A stretch of DNA of 64,000 nucleotides from Rutstroemia sp. NJR-2017a BVV2 (taxonomy: Eukaryota; Ascomycota; Leotiomycetes; Helotiales; Rutstroemiaceae): positions 1,736,001 to 1,800,000 of the forward strand of contig NJPS01000013.1 of the NCBI GenBank assembly GCA_002946415.1. Direction: 5' to 3'. The notes under the pieces are model-generated. The model did no database searches. It was not told the DNA's origin and was given only the letters and a program-made list of their open reading frames with translations. Both the position numbers and the translations under genes were made by a program. Positions 48,135-60,603 of this stretch are shown piece after piece (position 1 is the first letter of the stretch; the number at the start of each line of letters is the position of its first letter).

Positions 48135-49444
48135 ATGCCTAACGCCACCCGCGACTATGGAGACCTCAGAGTCACTATGACGACGTCGCTCAAATGGGCT
48201 TGGGACAACTGGAATTATGAATCCAACAGATCATGCTGCTTCTGGAACCCCGAACACCAAGGAAATATACGTCCATTGGGTTCGGTCTGCGTCGGCAAAT
48301 GAAATTACTGGGAGACAAATTGGAGAGCAGTGATGTTATTTGGGCCCAAAACGAATTCGACCAATCCGAATCTGGCGGTCAAGAGACCGACTGATTATAC
48401 GAGAACCTGGTGGGAATCTAATGATCATTCTTGGCATATGGATTCTGTCTGGCGCCCGTAAGTAACGTCTTTGCTAGTTTCAAATTCGTTTATATTCTAA
48501 AGCAAAGAGTGGCACAAGATGGGCAGTAACAATGCACTAACCCAGTCATTCTTTGCTTTCGTAGGACTGCTCCAGCTGGTTATGTCGCTCTTGGGGATGT
48601 AATGGTCAACAGCGTCTACAAACCAAGCCTTGACCAAATCTGGTGTTTGCGAGCCGATCTCGTCAAACCCGCTGCCTTCTGGCCCTCCAGTATATGGGAT
48701 GACAGAGGATCTGGAAATAGCCAGGACATTTCGATCTGGGCGGCAGTCCCCGAACCCATGAGCATAAATGGCAGCGAGAACATCCCCGTCTTCGCCGACA
48801 CATTCATCCACTCCGCCAACTACGGTCCACCCGATAATGATGTCACATTCGTACCGATCCTACCACTAGGGAATCAATTCAAAGACTTTGATCAAGCAGT
48901 TCCCTCCTTCTCAAGAACTTCTTTTCCAAGCACGGGAAAACTCTTTACAGTCGTCGAACAAGCCGCCGTCACGCTCCCGCTCCGCTGCTTCTTCTGGTCC
49001 GAAGACTCCCGCTGCGTTTCCCAAATTGCCAACCTTTTCATGGGCATAAGCAAAGGCATAGCCTGGTACGCCGAGGGCGTGTGGGAAAACGGTGGGAATG
49101 GAACTTTCGCCCGCGAAAAACGTATCAAATACGGTATCTCCAAAACACAGACAGAATCCATGGAACAACAAGTTGGTATCACGATTACTGCTTCCCATGG
49201 GTTTAAACTTGCTGAAATGTCAGTCTCGTTGAAGTATCAGTTCACGCATATGAGTTCGACAAGTTTTACGGGGTTTACAGAGACAGAAGTCACAGAGAAG
49301 TCCGACGTGCCACCCAAGACTTGTACGGTGCTATTAAGTAAACATGTTTTCATGAAGGCGACAATGAACAATGGCGGAACTGTGATGAATCAAATTGAGG
49401 CAGTGGCAAATGATGATGTGCACTTTGGTGGTTGTACTCTCTGA
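48135..49444 (+). pseudogene. Vps62-domain protein with an in-frame TGA near its N-terminus
   Basis: Exons 48135-48457 and 48565-49444 join in phase (intron 107 nt) into 401 codons, open except for TGA at 48300-48302 (codon 56). The region after the splice carries the Vps62/DUF946 signature (APAGYVALGDVMVNS, KPSLDQIWCLRADLV, SIWDDRGSG). The C-terminal 120 residues are Thr/Ser-rich and alternate like long beta strands (FTHMSSTSFTGFTETEVTEK). The frame is unchanged across the TGA, and flanking sequence (RPLGSVCVG, then AVMLFGP) still reads as Vps62-like, so a nonsense change is the simplest view. Alternatives are a start downstream (ATG 48602) or a weak-donor 51-nt intron at about 48279-48329. 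Function of the family in fungi is poorly known; its bacterial relatives include toxin-like folds. It converges with the third HET gene. Confidence 0.7.
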
Positions 49445-49686
49445 TGGATTTGTGTAGTAGTGTTATAGCTATACCTGTGTGACCAGGAGACCTTAGGCTC
49501 AATAACTCTTTGGTTGTAGTAGAACTCTTGGGAGGATATAACACGATAATTAGAAACAAATTCATGCTTTAACATGAAATTCAAATAAATCTCTTCTTCA
49601 ATTGCTCCTATTTGCTATATTACTCTACTTATGAAAATGTTTGAGATTCTTAATCTTTGAGGCAGGGTTATATATATATTTTGAGG

Positions 49687-51590
49687 TCATCGCAGAGTGA
49701 TATCGATAAAAATACTGGGCGGAAACATCTGCAGGTTACCTTGCAAGATGTTCCCATGCGCGAATGAGAATATCTTGGAGTTGCCAATGACTATATGGAA
49801 GTCCTTGATAGGTCGTAAAATTAAAGGGGTGCTACATCCCACTACAGCAAACACTTGATCTCCGGTCTGCAGGCCGCTAGTTCCTAACCCGAATGGCACG
49901 TCGACCTTGCTGGTCTGAATAAAACGAGATCCTTGCCATTGCTTATATGAAAATGCAGTCCTGGCGGAACAAATGCGCTCGGTTATCCTGAGTTGTCTTT
50001 CGACCTCATCACTCATGGATTCTTCTGCTGGAACGAACTCCCGTTCCATGACCCTAACAATCTCCGGATGATCCTTCATTACCTCGACCAGTTTGGTTTC
50101 GTCACAATAAACCCTAACTAATTCTTTCAAGCCTCTGTCAAGGTCGTCTATCTTGCCCCCTACGCGTATAATGTGATGCTTCAAGAGAGACGTCAATGCC
50201 TCCAATGTGAAAATCGAATCACTGTACGGCTCGCCTACTTTTTCGACTGTTCCAAGCAGCACACCTTTGACGTACATGACATTGCTCTTGCCATCAAATC
50301 GAACAATCGGTGTACTGGATGGTGGAGAAACCTGAGGGACATCTGGCCCGGCCACCACCCTGCCAGTGTAGTTCGTCTGTTTTCCAAAGTAGCTAGGGAT
50401 CCATGTCGGCGGACAATATTTATTTGGTTCCTTTTGTAGAGGCCAGCAGGATTCTCTGCATCCAATTTCCAGCAAGAAGTCGAGAGTTCTCTCAGAGGCA
50501 ATCCAAGCCCGGGTGATGTCAAACGCCATCTGGAAAGGTGACCTTCCATAATCTGGCACAATGTACTTTCTGGCTTCTGGAGAGAAGCATCCGTAGTAGG
50601 CAAACAAGCAGTCCTTCGGATTCGTACAGCCTCGATGTCGAAGATAGCAGCCCAGCCAAGATGGGACCCGCAAATACCGCTTCTGTCGCCCGTATCCAGG
50701 CCTCAATGCCACTCGCCTGTCTCCAATGACCATACTCCCCAATGGCGATTGTTCTACCGTGTGAGAGTTGACATCCACGAATCTCAAAAACGTATCCATG
50801 GACAACGACATGAACCATAGTACAATGTAACATTGTCACTGTACATAATCTCTTGCACCGTCCATGCTCTTGTCCAGTACCTAGAGCAGAAGATTGCCTC
50901 GACTGCCTGTTTGGTTGGCACCCATTCTCCTGTCTCGTGTTCAATTGGCACTATCAAGTCCGGCTGGGAAAGAAACTTGATGGCGGCAATTATATCCAGC
51001 CGCCCGTATTGGGCATTCTCTAAGGGTGCTCCGAGCCACAAAATGGTACCCACAGCACCAGAGTAGCGGTTCGGCATCCTAGTAACTTCTCTACCGCGCT
51101 CAACAAGGTCTGACTGATTGATGACCAAAGCGTCGATCCACAGCAGCCGATCTTTGTCCAGCTTTCGAAATCTCAATAACACCTCGAACAGATTGCGGGT
51201 GACGAAGTAGTCCAGACCGTCCAGCTTGATGATCTGTAGGTCATCTGTAGATCCCCACACGTATGACAAAGCCTCGTACTCTGGCGGAGAGCATTCTTGC
51301 ACGACCATTACGGAGCATTGAATTTTGCCCTTTCCGCCGTGGAGTTTCAAGAGCCTCATTGCATCAGGCCCAAGTGGCGAGTATATCTCTTTCGCTGCTC
51401 CTGCATTCCGGCTGTTCATGCTGTTCGGATCTACGGCATTTCTGGTATCTTCAGTTTCCTTGGAGACCCAGGTAGATGCGATAAGCTCGTCGCAGACCTT
51501 AGATTCGTACGAACTTATGACATAGTCGAACTTGAACGAGCCTATATTTCCTGGGTCCGCACCATGCATATATGGATCCTGGATATTCAT
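49687..51590 (-). pseudogene. HET-domain protein with a one-base frameshift
   Basis: The first frame runs 51590 to about 50813 with HET landmarks EYEALSYVWGS, LLWIDALVINQSDLVE and FCSRYWTRAWTVQEIMYSD. The domain then continues directly in another frame from about 50811 to the stop at 49687 (SLSMDTFLRFVDV, then CPPTWIPSYF, VFAVVGCSTPLILRP). The switch falls inside the G-S-x-x-L-S-x-D-x-F motif that follows the YY-G-S strand, with no bases to spare for an intron. A one-base deletion around 50811-50816 fits exactly. The total length would be about 635 codons, usual for HET proteins. The gene lies at the border of the AT-rich block, and its start is 0.2 kb from the composition change. It is either a dead allele or a sequencing indel. 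Confidence 0.85.
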
Positions 51591-53500
51591 CTTATATTTA
51601 TAGGCAGTTTGCTGTCAAAATATTCACAATATATATGATTGTATTATTATCAAAGGATGTAGAAAGAGGATTTATGATCCAGAGAGTAAGTTACTCGAAT
51701 ATTACGATCTATACGGAATATATAACTACGGGGATCTTAAGCTTAGAGATTGGAAGTCCAATCATAGTAGAATCCTAGTGAGAATAATTTAATCTAACTT
51801 GTTCGCTCGATAGCTCGATGGTTTATGCAATAAGCTAGCAAAGTAATGAAATAATATATAAAAACGAAGATTTATATAATTAAATAGTTTTCTTTAAAAT
51901 ATATAACTTTATATTTTATAATAATTACTGTTTATTTATTTATTAGTATTTTTATTAATTCTCTATATAATTATTTTCAATAAAAATTAAATATTTTTAT
52001 AATAAAAAAAATATTTATTATTATTTTTTATTCTGAAAACAAAATTTCTAAATAAATTATTTCGAAAATGATATTTAATTTGAAAATTATAAAATAATTA
52101 TTGAAAATTTGAAATTAATAGAAAATATTTATATAAAGATTTAAATTATTTTTAAAATTATTAAAGTTATTAAAATAATAAAATATAAATTATTTAATAT
52201 AAATAAATAAAGTTAATTATTATCAAAATTTTTTTTTTTCAAATATAAAGATTTAAAAAATTAAATAAAAAATTATTATAAAAAATTAAAAAGTTTAATT
52301 AAAAATGAAATATTTAGAGAAAAAGAAAATAAATTAAAATTATAATAAAATAAATTAATAATTAGAAAATATTTAAAAAATAAAAATAAAATATTATTTC
52401 AAATTTATTATAAAATAATAATCTGTTATTAAATATTATTATATTAAATTGAAAAATAAATTATAATAAAAATATAAAAAATTAAAGTTATATTAATAAT
52501 TAGATAAAATTTATTAATAAAATCTATTATTTCTAAAATCTAATTAATATTAATTATATATAAAAAAAGAAATAATCTTAATAATCTTAATATAATATTA
52601 AATCTTTTTAGAAAAAAAAATAAAATAAAAAATATTTAATAAATATAAAGAATAATCTAATTAATAATATAATAGAAAATAATTATAAAAACTAAATTAA
52701 TAATATTATTAAAGATTTTCAATAATATAAAAAGATATAAAGAAATATTTGTAAAAACGTAATAAAAAAAATATATATTTATAAAGAAGAAAAAATAAAA
52801 AATATTTTTGAAAATAGAAATTATAAATTTAGAAATAAAAGAAAAATAAAATAAATATAGAAAAAGTAATATATAATTATTATATTAGAATTAATAAATA
52901 GATAATTTATATAATTATATATTAATTTTATTTTTCTTTTAATTTATTAATAAATATTTAAAATAAAGAACTTATTTTAATATAATAAAAAAATCTATTA
53001 AGAAATTTATATATTCTTTAATTAAATAGAAAATAAATAATTAATAAAAATAAAAATATTTTTTATATTTAATATTTTAATATAATCTTAAAGAAGATAT
53101 AATATATATAAAAGAAAAAAATAGAAAAAGAAAAATTAATATAAAAGAAATTTAATAATAGATAAAAATAATTAAATATTTAATATATCTATTATATATA
53201 TAAAAATATAATATAAATTAAAATAATTTATTATTAATTTTATTATCTATTTAGATAATCTAGAATATAAACTAGATATAATTAATTTGAATAAAAAAAA
53301 AGAAATTTCTTATAAAATTTAATTTTTAATTATAGAAAAAAATTATCTAATATAATAAAATCTTTATAATTAAATAAAGCTTTATTAATTTAATATAAAA
53401 AATTAGAAAAAATAAAATAATATTTATTATTATTTAAATAAATTTAAGAAGTTATTAATTTAGAAAATATATAATAATTATTTAATTAAAATAAAGAAAA
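51591..53500. other. Start of the AT-rich isochore, no recognisable feature
   Basis: Composition changes at about 51.8 kb to almost pure A and T with homopolymer runs. No open frame or family resemblance remains over about 1.7 kb. It is probably fully RIP-eroded repeat DNA. Confidence 0.6.
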
Positions 53501-56305
53501 TATTATAGATCAAAATCCAATTAACTTTTTAATAAAAGAAGAAAAAAATACTTGAAAAAACAATTCTGAATTTAAAATTATTAAACCCAATATAAAATCT
53601 AACTATATATACTTCTATAAATCGAACTTGCTAGTTTACTTAATAATATATCTAATAATTATCGAGATATCGTTATTATAGCTAAAATAACAGATTTAGA
53701 AATTTCAATTTTTTAAAATCTTATCTAAATCAAATCTTCTTCAACCTCAATTTATCAATATACTTCTGAACCTATTAGTAATATTATTATTCGATTCTCC
53801 CTTTCTAGTAATATCAATATATAAATAGATAATAGTTCTATATTACTAATTATTTCGATTTTCAATTTAAACTTGGATATATCTAATTTAAATAAGATTT
53901 TCAATTCGGATCTATTTAATATTATTATAAATACTATTACTAGATTCAATAGAAATATCTATTATCTTTTTAAATAAATTAACTTCTTTATTCTATTTAA
54001 ATCAAATAAAATTATCTATTTCTCTATTATTAAACTAATTACTTTAGATCTAACTAATATTAAAATTCTTCAGATATATAATTTACTAGTTGAAATATAT
54101 TTAACTATTAAATTATAAGATAAATAAATTCAAATTCTTGATTTAATCAAGATATTTAGAAAATATACTAAATTAGGAAAACTATAAAAAGTTACTAATT
54201 AATTAGTTTCTTAAGTTAATAATTTGGAATATATTATATAAAAAATCGAAGTTAAAACTAAAGTAACTAATATTACTAATAAAACTAATATTATAATTCT
54301 CAAAAATCTTTCTTAAATCTAATTTAACTTAATTACTATTATTACTATTTCGATTATTTCTTTAGCTAAATTATCTTCTAAACTCTTTTTTGCTTTAATA
54401 GTATTAATAGATAATAATAATAATTTTGGAAATTAGATTAGTATTAATAAAACTACTAAAAAAGCTAAAATCCAAAATCAACTAATTTTAGTTCGAGATC
54501 TCAATATCTTTTTTTCGATATTAGTTCTATAAAATATTATTAATAAAATCTTTTTAAATAAAAATATTAAAGAACTAATAATCTCTTTGATTACTATTAT
54601 TAATAATAAGAAGAATCTAGTAATTATTATTATTATTCTTTTTACTTTCAATTTTCTATTTGAAAAAAGAACTATTTGGGAATATTTAATTACTTTTAAA
54701 TTATATTTAAAAGATAAATCTTAATATAAAATAGTTCTTTATAATATTCTAATTTAGAACTTTAATATATTTTATAAAATAAAACTAGTTTTGGATAAAC
54801 TAAAAACTTTTAATTCTAATTTAAATTTAAAATCAATTAGTATTTTATATTAGTTATCTTCAATAGAAAATCGAGTTATTAAATAAAGAAGATCAATAAT
54901 AATTTTATTTATTACTAAAATAGAAATAGAAAGATATATTAGAAATCAAGTTTAAATAACTAGAATTAATATTAAAACTAAAAAACTTCTTACTATTTCT
55001 AAATTTATTTAGTATACTAAATATCAAGGATTTGAATATTTAATAAAATTTTATCGAAAAGGAACTAAATATAATTTTTATAATAAATCTTATATTACTA
55101 ACTAATATTATTATTTGATTTATAATCAAAATAGCTAAAAATATCTTTATTTAGTACTAAAATATACTAATTATAAAAATAATTATATTTCTATTTCTAA
55201 GGAATATAAAATATATAAAATTATCAAAAGAACTAATTTATAATTAATATAAATATTTGAATTCTCTAAATAAATCTAAATCGAAGTTTAATTATAACTA
55301 AATCAATATTATAATTAATTATTAAACTAAAAATCGATTTATTATTAATCCAAAAACTTTGAATTATAAGTGAAAATCCAGATTACTTAAATAATCAATT
55401 GATTTCTTATAATAATTTCAATTAAATCTTTTTAGTTATTTTAGGATTTAGATTTCGAATATTTATTTATATCTTGAAAACCTATATATTTAGTATTATA
55501 TTAGCTTCTTCGAATATTGATCTTGATCTATTAATTCTATTAGTAACTAAAGAAAATAATATACTTAAACTAATTAATATTTATAATAAAATTAGCTAAA
55601 TCAAAGAAACTTCAATTAAAATAATAGAAAGAAATTTGTTATCTAAAACTATTTCGACTAATTTATTTATTTTAGATAATTTTAACTTCTATTATCCTTA
55701 ATAAAACCTAAATAGTCGAAGTAATCAAACTAATACTAAGTTAATTCGATAAATTGAAAAACAAAATTTGAAACTAATTAATAAATTTAGAATTATTATA
55801 TTTTTTAGAGAAGTTAGCAAATTAGTTTTAGATTTTATATTAGTTATATAAGTATTAACTAGATATATTGATAACTAGCAAATATTAGCTAATTTAGAAT
55901 CTAATTATTTATTGATTTTATTTACTTTAAAAAAGAAAAAAGAACTAATATTTCCAAATAAATAAAAATTAGTTAATATTTATTTTAATACTAAATTAGC
56001 AAATTAGGAACTTTTTTCAAATTATTTAATTAAAATTATAAAAGAATTAATTATTCTAGTTAGTTCCTTTCCTAATTTCACTTAGTTAGATTTGAAATAA
56101 GATAATGTAATATAAAATTATCTAAAATCGATTAGTTCGAAACTATTATTATTAATTCAACTAGTAGCTAACAAAATTATTCCAAAAACTAAATCTAGTT
56201 TAAAAACTAAATCTTAGTAAACTTCTAAATTAAAAAGTTTAAGAAAATCGATAATATTAGTTTAGAGAAAATTAAAAATCCAAAATAGTTAAATTAGTTA
56301 AGATT
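53500..56305 (+). mobile_element. RIP-degraded Tad1-like LINE, 5' part (ORF1 and endonuclease of ORF2)
   Basis: Despite many stops, two parts can be read. Around 55023-55200 is the zinc-knuckle end of ORF1, with the expected Cys positions now Tyr (TAT for TGT/TGC) and Gln as TAA. At about 55440-56305 is the apurinic endonuclease domain of ORF2: near 55675 the family motif GDFNLHHPWWNP appears as D-N-F-N-F-Y-Y-P-stop-stop, that is Gly-Asp to Asp-Asn, His-His to Tyr-Tyr and Trp-Trp to TAA TAA. Each change is G to A or C to T of RIP type. The left limit is approximate. The element stops abruptly at about 56305, where the minus-strand copy begins. Confidence 0.7.
55791..56305. repeat. Left arm of a ~520-bp inverted repeat (LINE endonuclease segment)
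   Basis: Matches the reverse complement of about 59360-59880 with scattered transitions, mostly C/T and G/A as expected of independently RIP-mutated copies. Confidence 0.75.
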
Positions 56306-59300
56306 AATTAATTGATTGATTAATTAATTTATTATTTTAACAACTTTTTTAAATCTAAGATTATAGTAGATCGGTTAGCGATCTTCAGTTACTAGTAGCT
56401 AAATATAAATAGTATTTAAATATATTTTTAAACTAAATAATATCAAGAGATGGTGAGGAATTAGTTCTAGTAAATAAAAATAACTAAAATAATGAAAATA
56501 TCAATTTGATAAAAATGAAAATAAAATCATTCCAATTTAAATATCTAATCTAATCCTCAATTAGCTCTCAAGCTAGATAATATTTTCGGGTACAAATTTT
56601 TATCTTGCTTAAATAAGCGATACTAGCTTCGATTCCAGAGATAGTATTAAGAAGAAATAGAAATAATAAGTAATTTATAGCTAATTTGTCTTTTAGCTTA
56701 CTCCGAACTAGACTAAAATAGGAATAACTTAAAAGTAAGTATTCAGAAATCTCTTTTGCCTTATAGATATATTTATTAATACTAGTATATTCTAATAAAT
56801 ATAAATATGATTTTAAATAACTATATCTGATTTTCAATTAGAAGAAGATACTAGTAATAGCTCTTTTAGTCGAATTTGAGATTTGGATATGATTTCGAGA
56901 AGTAGGTTTGAAAATTTTTAAATAACTAGTCGAGCTAAGTAAACTAGCTTCCGATATAGTTTCCAAAGTTTTTAAAAGAGATTCTGATTACTTTTGATTT
57001 TTAATTTGTTTAATTTGAGTTCCCAAATAGTCGAGACTAGTTATTTGGATTACTAGGTCCATTTTAGTTCCCGATTTGGCTAGTAGATCCGCTTTTTCGT
57101 TGCTTAGTACTTCGAAATAGTCTAGAATCTAAGTTAATTTGATTTTAGTTTCTTTTCTAACTATTTCTCGGTTAGCTTCGTATACTAGTATTATTTAATT
57201 TTGTTCTAGTTTATTACTAAGTAATTTTAACCTTTGTAAAGTAGCTTAATTATCCGAGAAAATAATAAATTCTTAATCTTTTTGAACTATTTCGTTTACT
57301 AGCTTAATTTCTTTAGCTATTCCGGTTAGTTCGTTATTATAAACTAACTAATTAATTCTAATATTCCAACTAGATTCCTGAATTAGCTTCTAGTTAGAGT
57401 TAAATAAAACTAGACCGATTCTAATCTCTTTTTAATCTACTAATTTTAATCTATTAGTATAGACTAAGTATTGGTTTGGAGTTAGCAAAATAACCGAGTT
57501 TTTATAATTTTCAGCTTCTAGTTCTTTAGATAACTTACTAATTTCGATCGAATAAGAAATAATAACCTAAAGTGGAAATTTGAATAAACTAATTAATTCC
57601 AAATACTGAAACTGAACTAAGAAATATATTAAATATCTAATTTGCTTAATTTGAATTATTTTGGTTATTTCCTTTTAAATAGATATTAAATAGTTTTGAA
57701 AATAATAATTAGCTTTCGATTTAATCTAGATTTCTTTGAAAATTAGATAATTTGTAGCTATTTTGAGAGTTCGGAATATATATTAGCAAGTAGTAGTATT
57801 TAAGCAAATTTAGAGAAATACTAAAATAGCTTCTATCTTTATAAGAACTATTAAACTAATCTTGAATACTTCGAGGATTCTCCGAAATACTAAATTTTGT
57901 AAATATTAAAATTAATTTTTAAATTTAGTTTGTTCTTTCTATTATATAAAGAATCTATAATCTAAGATATTAGTAATATAAGTAATATATAGTTAGTATA
58001 TTGCAAAAAGTGAAAATCCATTTTCGATATTAGCTAGTTAATTAGTTCTCAAAAAAACTGATTTAGTTTAACTAATTCTAGTTAAGATATATTAATTGAA
58101 ACTTAAAGTATTATCAAACTAGATATTTAGTTATTTCATTACTTTTGAGGATTATATTAATTGATTATTCGGTAAATTAACCGAATTAGTTTTAATAATT
58201 CTTTGTTTACTTTCGAAAAAGTAAATTAATTCTATTTTTACTAAATCGAATTCGATATTACTAACTTCTTCTAAAGTATATAACTTACTAGCTTTTTTTT
58301 CTAAGATTTTATAGTTCTTTTTGAGATTAGTTAAGTTAGTAGCTAGCGCGATATTATCTATATATAACTAGATTAAGATAGAAATCAATGAAAAAAGCTT
58401 TTTAATATAAATTAAAAAAAGAATTGATAAGATTGGATTACTTTAAAAGATATTAATTGAAATAGACTAAAATTATTTGATTTGATTATCAAAACTTAAA
58501 CAAAATAATCGGTATTCCAAGAAGTAACTAATTTAAATAATTAAGCTAATTAGTAATTTTAATTTTTTTAGAATAGCTAATAACTAGTTTTTTGAGATAT
58601 AATCGAAAGCTCTTTTAATATCCAAAAATAAAACCGATATTTTATATTCTTTTAAATAATTTTCTTGAACTTTATTTACTAATAGTAATCCGATATCAAT
58701 AGCTGATTTTTTAAGTTTTCTACTGATTTGGGAATTATATAATAAACTAGTTATTTTAGCTAAATATCTTAATCTTTTTATTAATATTCTCTCATTTATT
58801 TTATCTAAATAGTTGAGAAATAAGATTACTTTATAAACTTTTGGAACTAAATAATCAAGTTTAGTTAGTTTTTTAAGAATAGCTTTAATTACTTATTTCT
58901 AATATCGGGAATAGTATCCAAAGTCGATTAGATAAATAAAAACCTTATAAAATATCTCAGGAATAGCTAAATAAGCTTTATTGATAATTTCTTAAATAAT
59001 TCTATTAGGTTCTAGTATTTTCTCTTTAATTTTAGCTAAATAAACTAATACTAATTCGGTATTAGCTAGCTTAAGCTAGTTCTAGTTAACTACTTTATAT
59101 TCTTCTTAATTAGAATTAGTTGAACTAAGAAGTTGAAGAAAGAGAATAGTTTTCAAAATAACTTTTTTTTCTTTAAAAGTAGTTTTATCTAAAATAGTTG
59201 AAAGAGATTAATTAGAGTAGAATTTAGTATAGCTAAAAGCTTTAAATATTAATTTAGAATTATTATTTTCAAGAAAAGTATTTTAATAATCCTTTTTAGT

Positions 59301-59880
59301 TAGTTTTATCTTTAAAAAGTACTAATTCCGAACTAATCGATATTGTTCTTGATAAAAACTTTGATTAGTTTAACTATTTTGGATTTTTAATTTTCTCTAA
59401 ACTAGTATTATCGATTTTCTTAAATTTTTTAGTTTAGAGGTTTATTAAAGTTTAGCTTTTAAATTAGATTTAGTTTTTGGAATAACTTTATTTATTATTA
59501 ATTGAACTAATAATAATAATTCCGAACTAATCAATTCTAGATAGTTTTATATTATCTTATCTAATTTTAGATTTAGTTAAGTAAAATCAAATAAAGAACT
59601 AACTAGAATAATCGATTTCTTTGTAATTTTAACTAAATAGTTTGAAAAAAGTTCCTAATCTACTAGCTTAGTATTAAAATAAGTATTAACTAATTTTTAT
59701 CTATTTAGAGATATTAGTTCTTTTTTCTCTTTTAAAATAAATAAAATCAATAAATAATCAAATTCTAAATCAGTTAGTACTTACTAATTATCAATATATC
59801 TAGCTAATATTTATATAACTAATATAAGATCTAAAACTAACTTGTTAGCTTCTTTAAAAAATATAATAGTTCTAGATTTA
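56306..59880 (-). mobile_element. RIP-degraded Tad1-like LINE, 3' part (endonuclease, reverse transcriptase, RNase H)
   Basis: Read on the minus strand, 59880-59360 is the same endonuclease segment as 55791-56305 of the plus-strand copy. It is followed by reverse transcriptase with the active-site box as Y-I-D-N-I-A-L-A (58353-58364, from YVDD) and by RNase H with SNEKADLLAKSG at 57069-57104, where translation is still clean. The right end at 59880/59881 coincides exactly with the edge of a Ty3 LTR. The left end abuts a short TTGA/TTAA simple-sequence stretch at about 56305-56335 that may be its 3' tail. Confidence 0.75.
59360..59880. repeat. Right arm of the ~520-bp inverted repeat
   Basis: Counterpart of 55791-56305, with about 3.05 kb between the arms. 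Confidence 0.75.
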
Positions 59881-60429
59881 TATTACAAATACTTGTCTTT
59901 TGAGTTATATAGAAGTGGTCAGAGTCTCGAGTATTAAAGGTCGCGACAACTAATAGTACTATCGTAGATTTATTATTGAAAACAGTTATATAGGGAATCG
60001 ATCGTAATTGTAATAATAGGTAAACAAATAATAATTGTTGTTGAGCACGAAGCTCTATATACTAAGGAAATACTATCTAGTTATATAGACCTTTGTTCTC
60101 TATTGTCCCATTAGTTCTATCAATTCCCATAGCTAGGACTGCTGGGACCTAGTGGGATATCATATAGTTTCTATCTGAGGTTCTACTAAAGGTATCTTTG
60201 ATATTTCAGGTACTATTCTTTCGATAGATATCTCCCTATATAGAGTACTGTTTCTACTAGAAGTATACTGATAAATATTGGTACCTTTCCTGTTTCCGTA
60301 TCAGGGATACGAATATCTTGACTTCTCTTTATTGTGTAATCTTTGTACGAAGGTTTACTCTACTGATTCCGGGGGGCTACTTTTTGAGCCTAAGGTCCTT
60401 AGGCCGCTATATGATCTGTAGTTATAATA
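59881..60429 (-). repeat. LTR of the Ty3/Gypsy element (about 549 bp)
   Basis: The plus strand begins TATTACAAA and ends GTTATAATA, which are imperfect inverted termini; both outer TATTA ends look like TGTTA altered by RIP. A polypurine tract flanks it on the internal side at 60430-60444. On the other side the sequence changes at once to LINE. The 5 bases ATTTA at 59876-59880 are the candidate target duplication; the partner lies outside the window. Confidence 0.7.
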
Positions 60430-60444
60430 CTATCCCCCTTCTAT
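60430..60444 (-). other. Polypurine tract of the Ty3/Gypsy element
   Basis: On the minus strand this is a purine-rich run with GGGGG directly before the LTR, the usual primer for plus-strand DNA synthesis. Confidence 0.6.
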
Positions 60445-60603
60445 CCTAGTATCGCCTCGATGCTTACTATAATAGTATAGGTACCTACTTGGGTTTTCTT
60501 GATAAATACTTTGCTTTTTCCTTCCTTTATTATATTTAAGGAGATATCTAAGTCTGCAAAAAGTTGTCAAACTGTTTATTTTCGTTCTAAGGAAAAGGGA
60601 AAA

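Noticed and set aside
50790..50840. An intron explaining the frame change in the third HET gene
   Set aside because: The conserved motif continues with no spare bases between the two frames, so only a one-base indel fits.
53755..53949. Short Ile/Leu-rich open frames in the AT-rich block
   Set aside because: They arise from AT-rich composition and lie antisense to LINE remnants.
56568..56837. 89-codon minus-strand frame as an independent gene
   Set aside because: It lies in line with the minus-strand LINE, just downstream of its RNase H, so it is part of that element.
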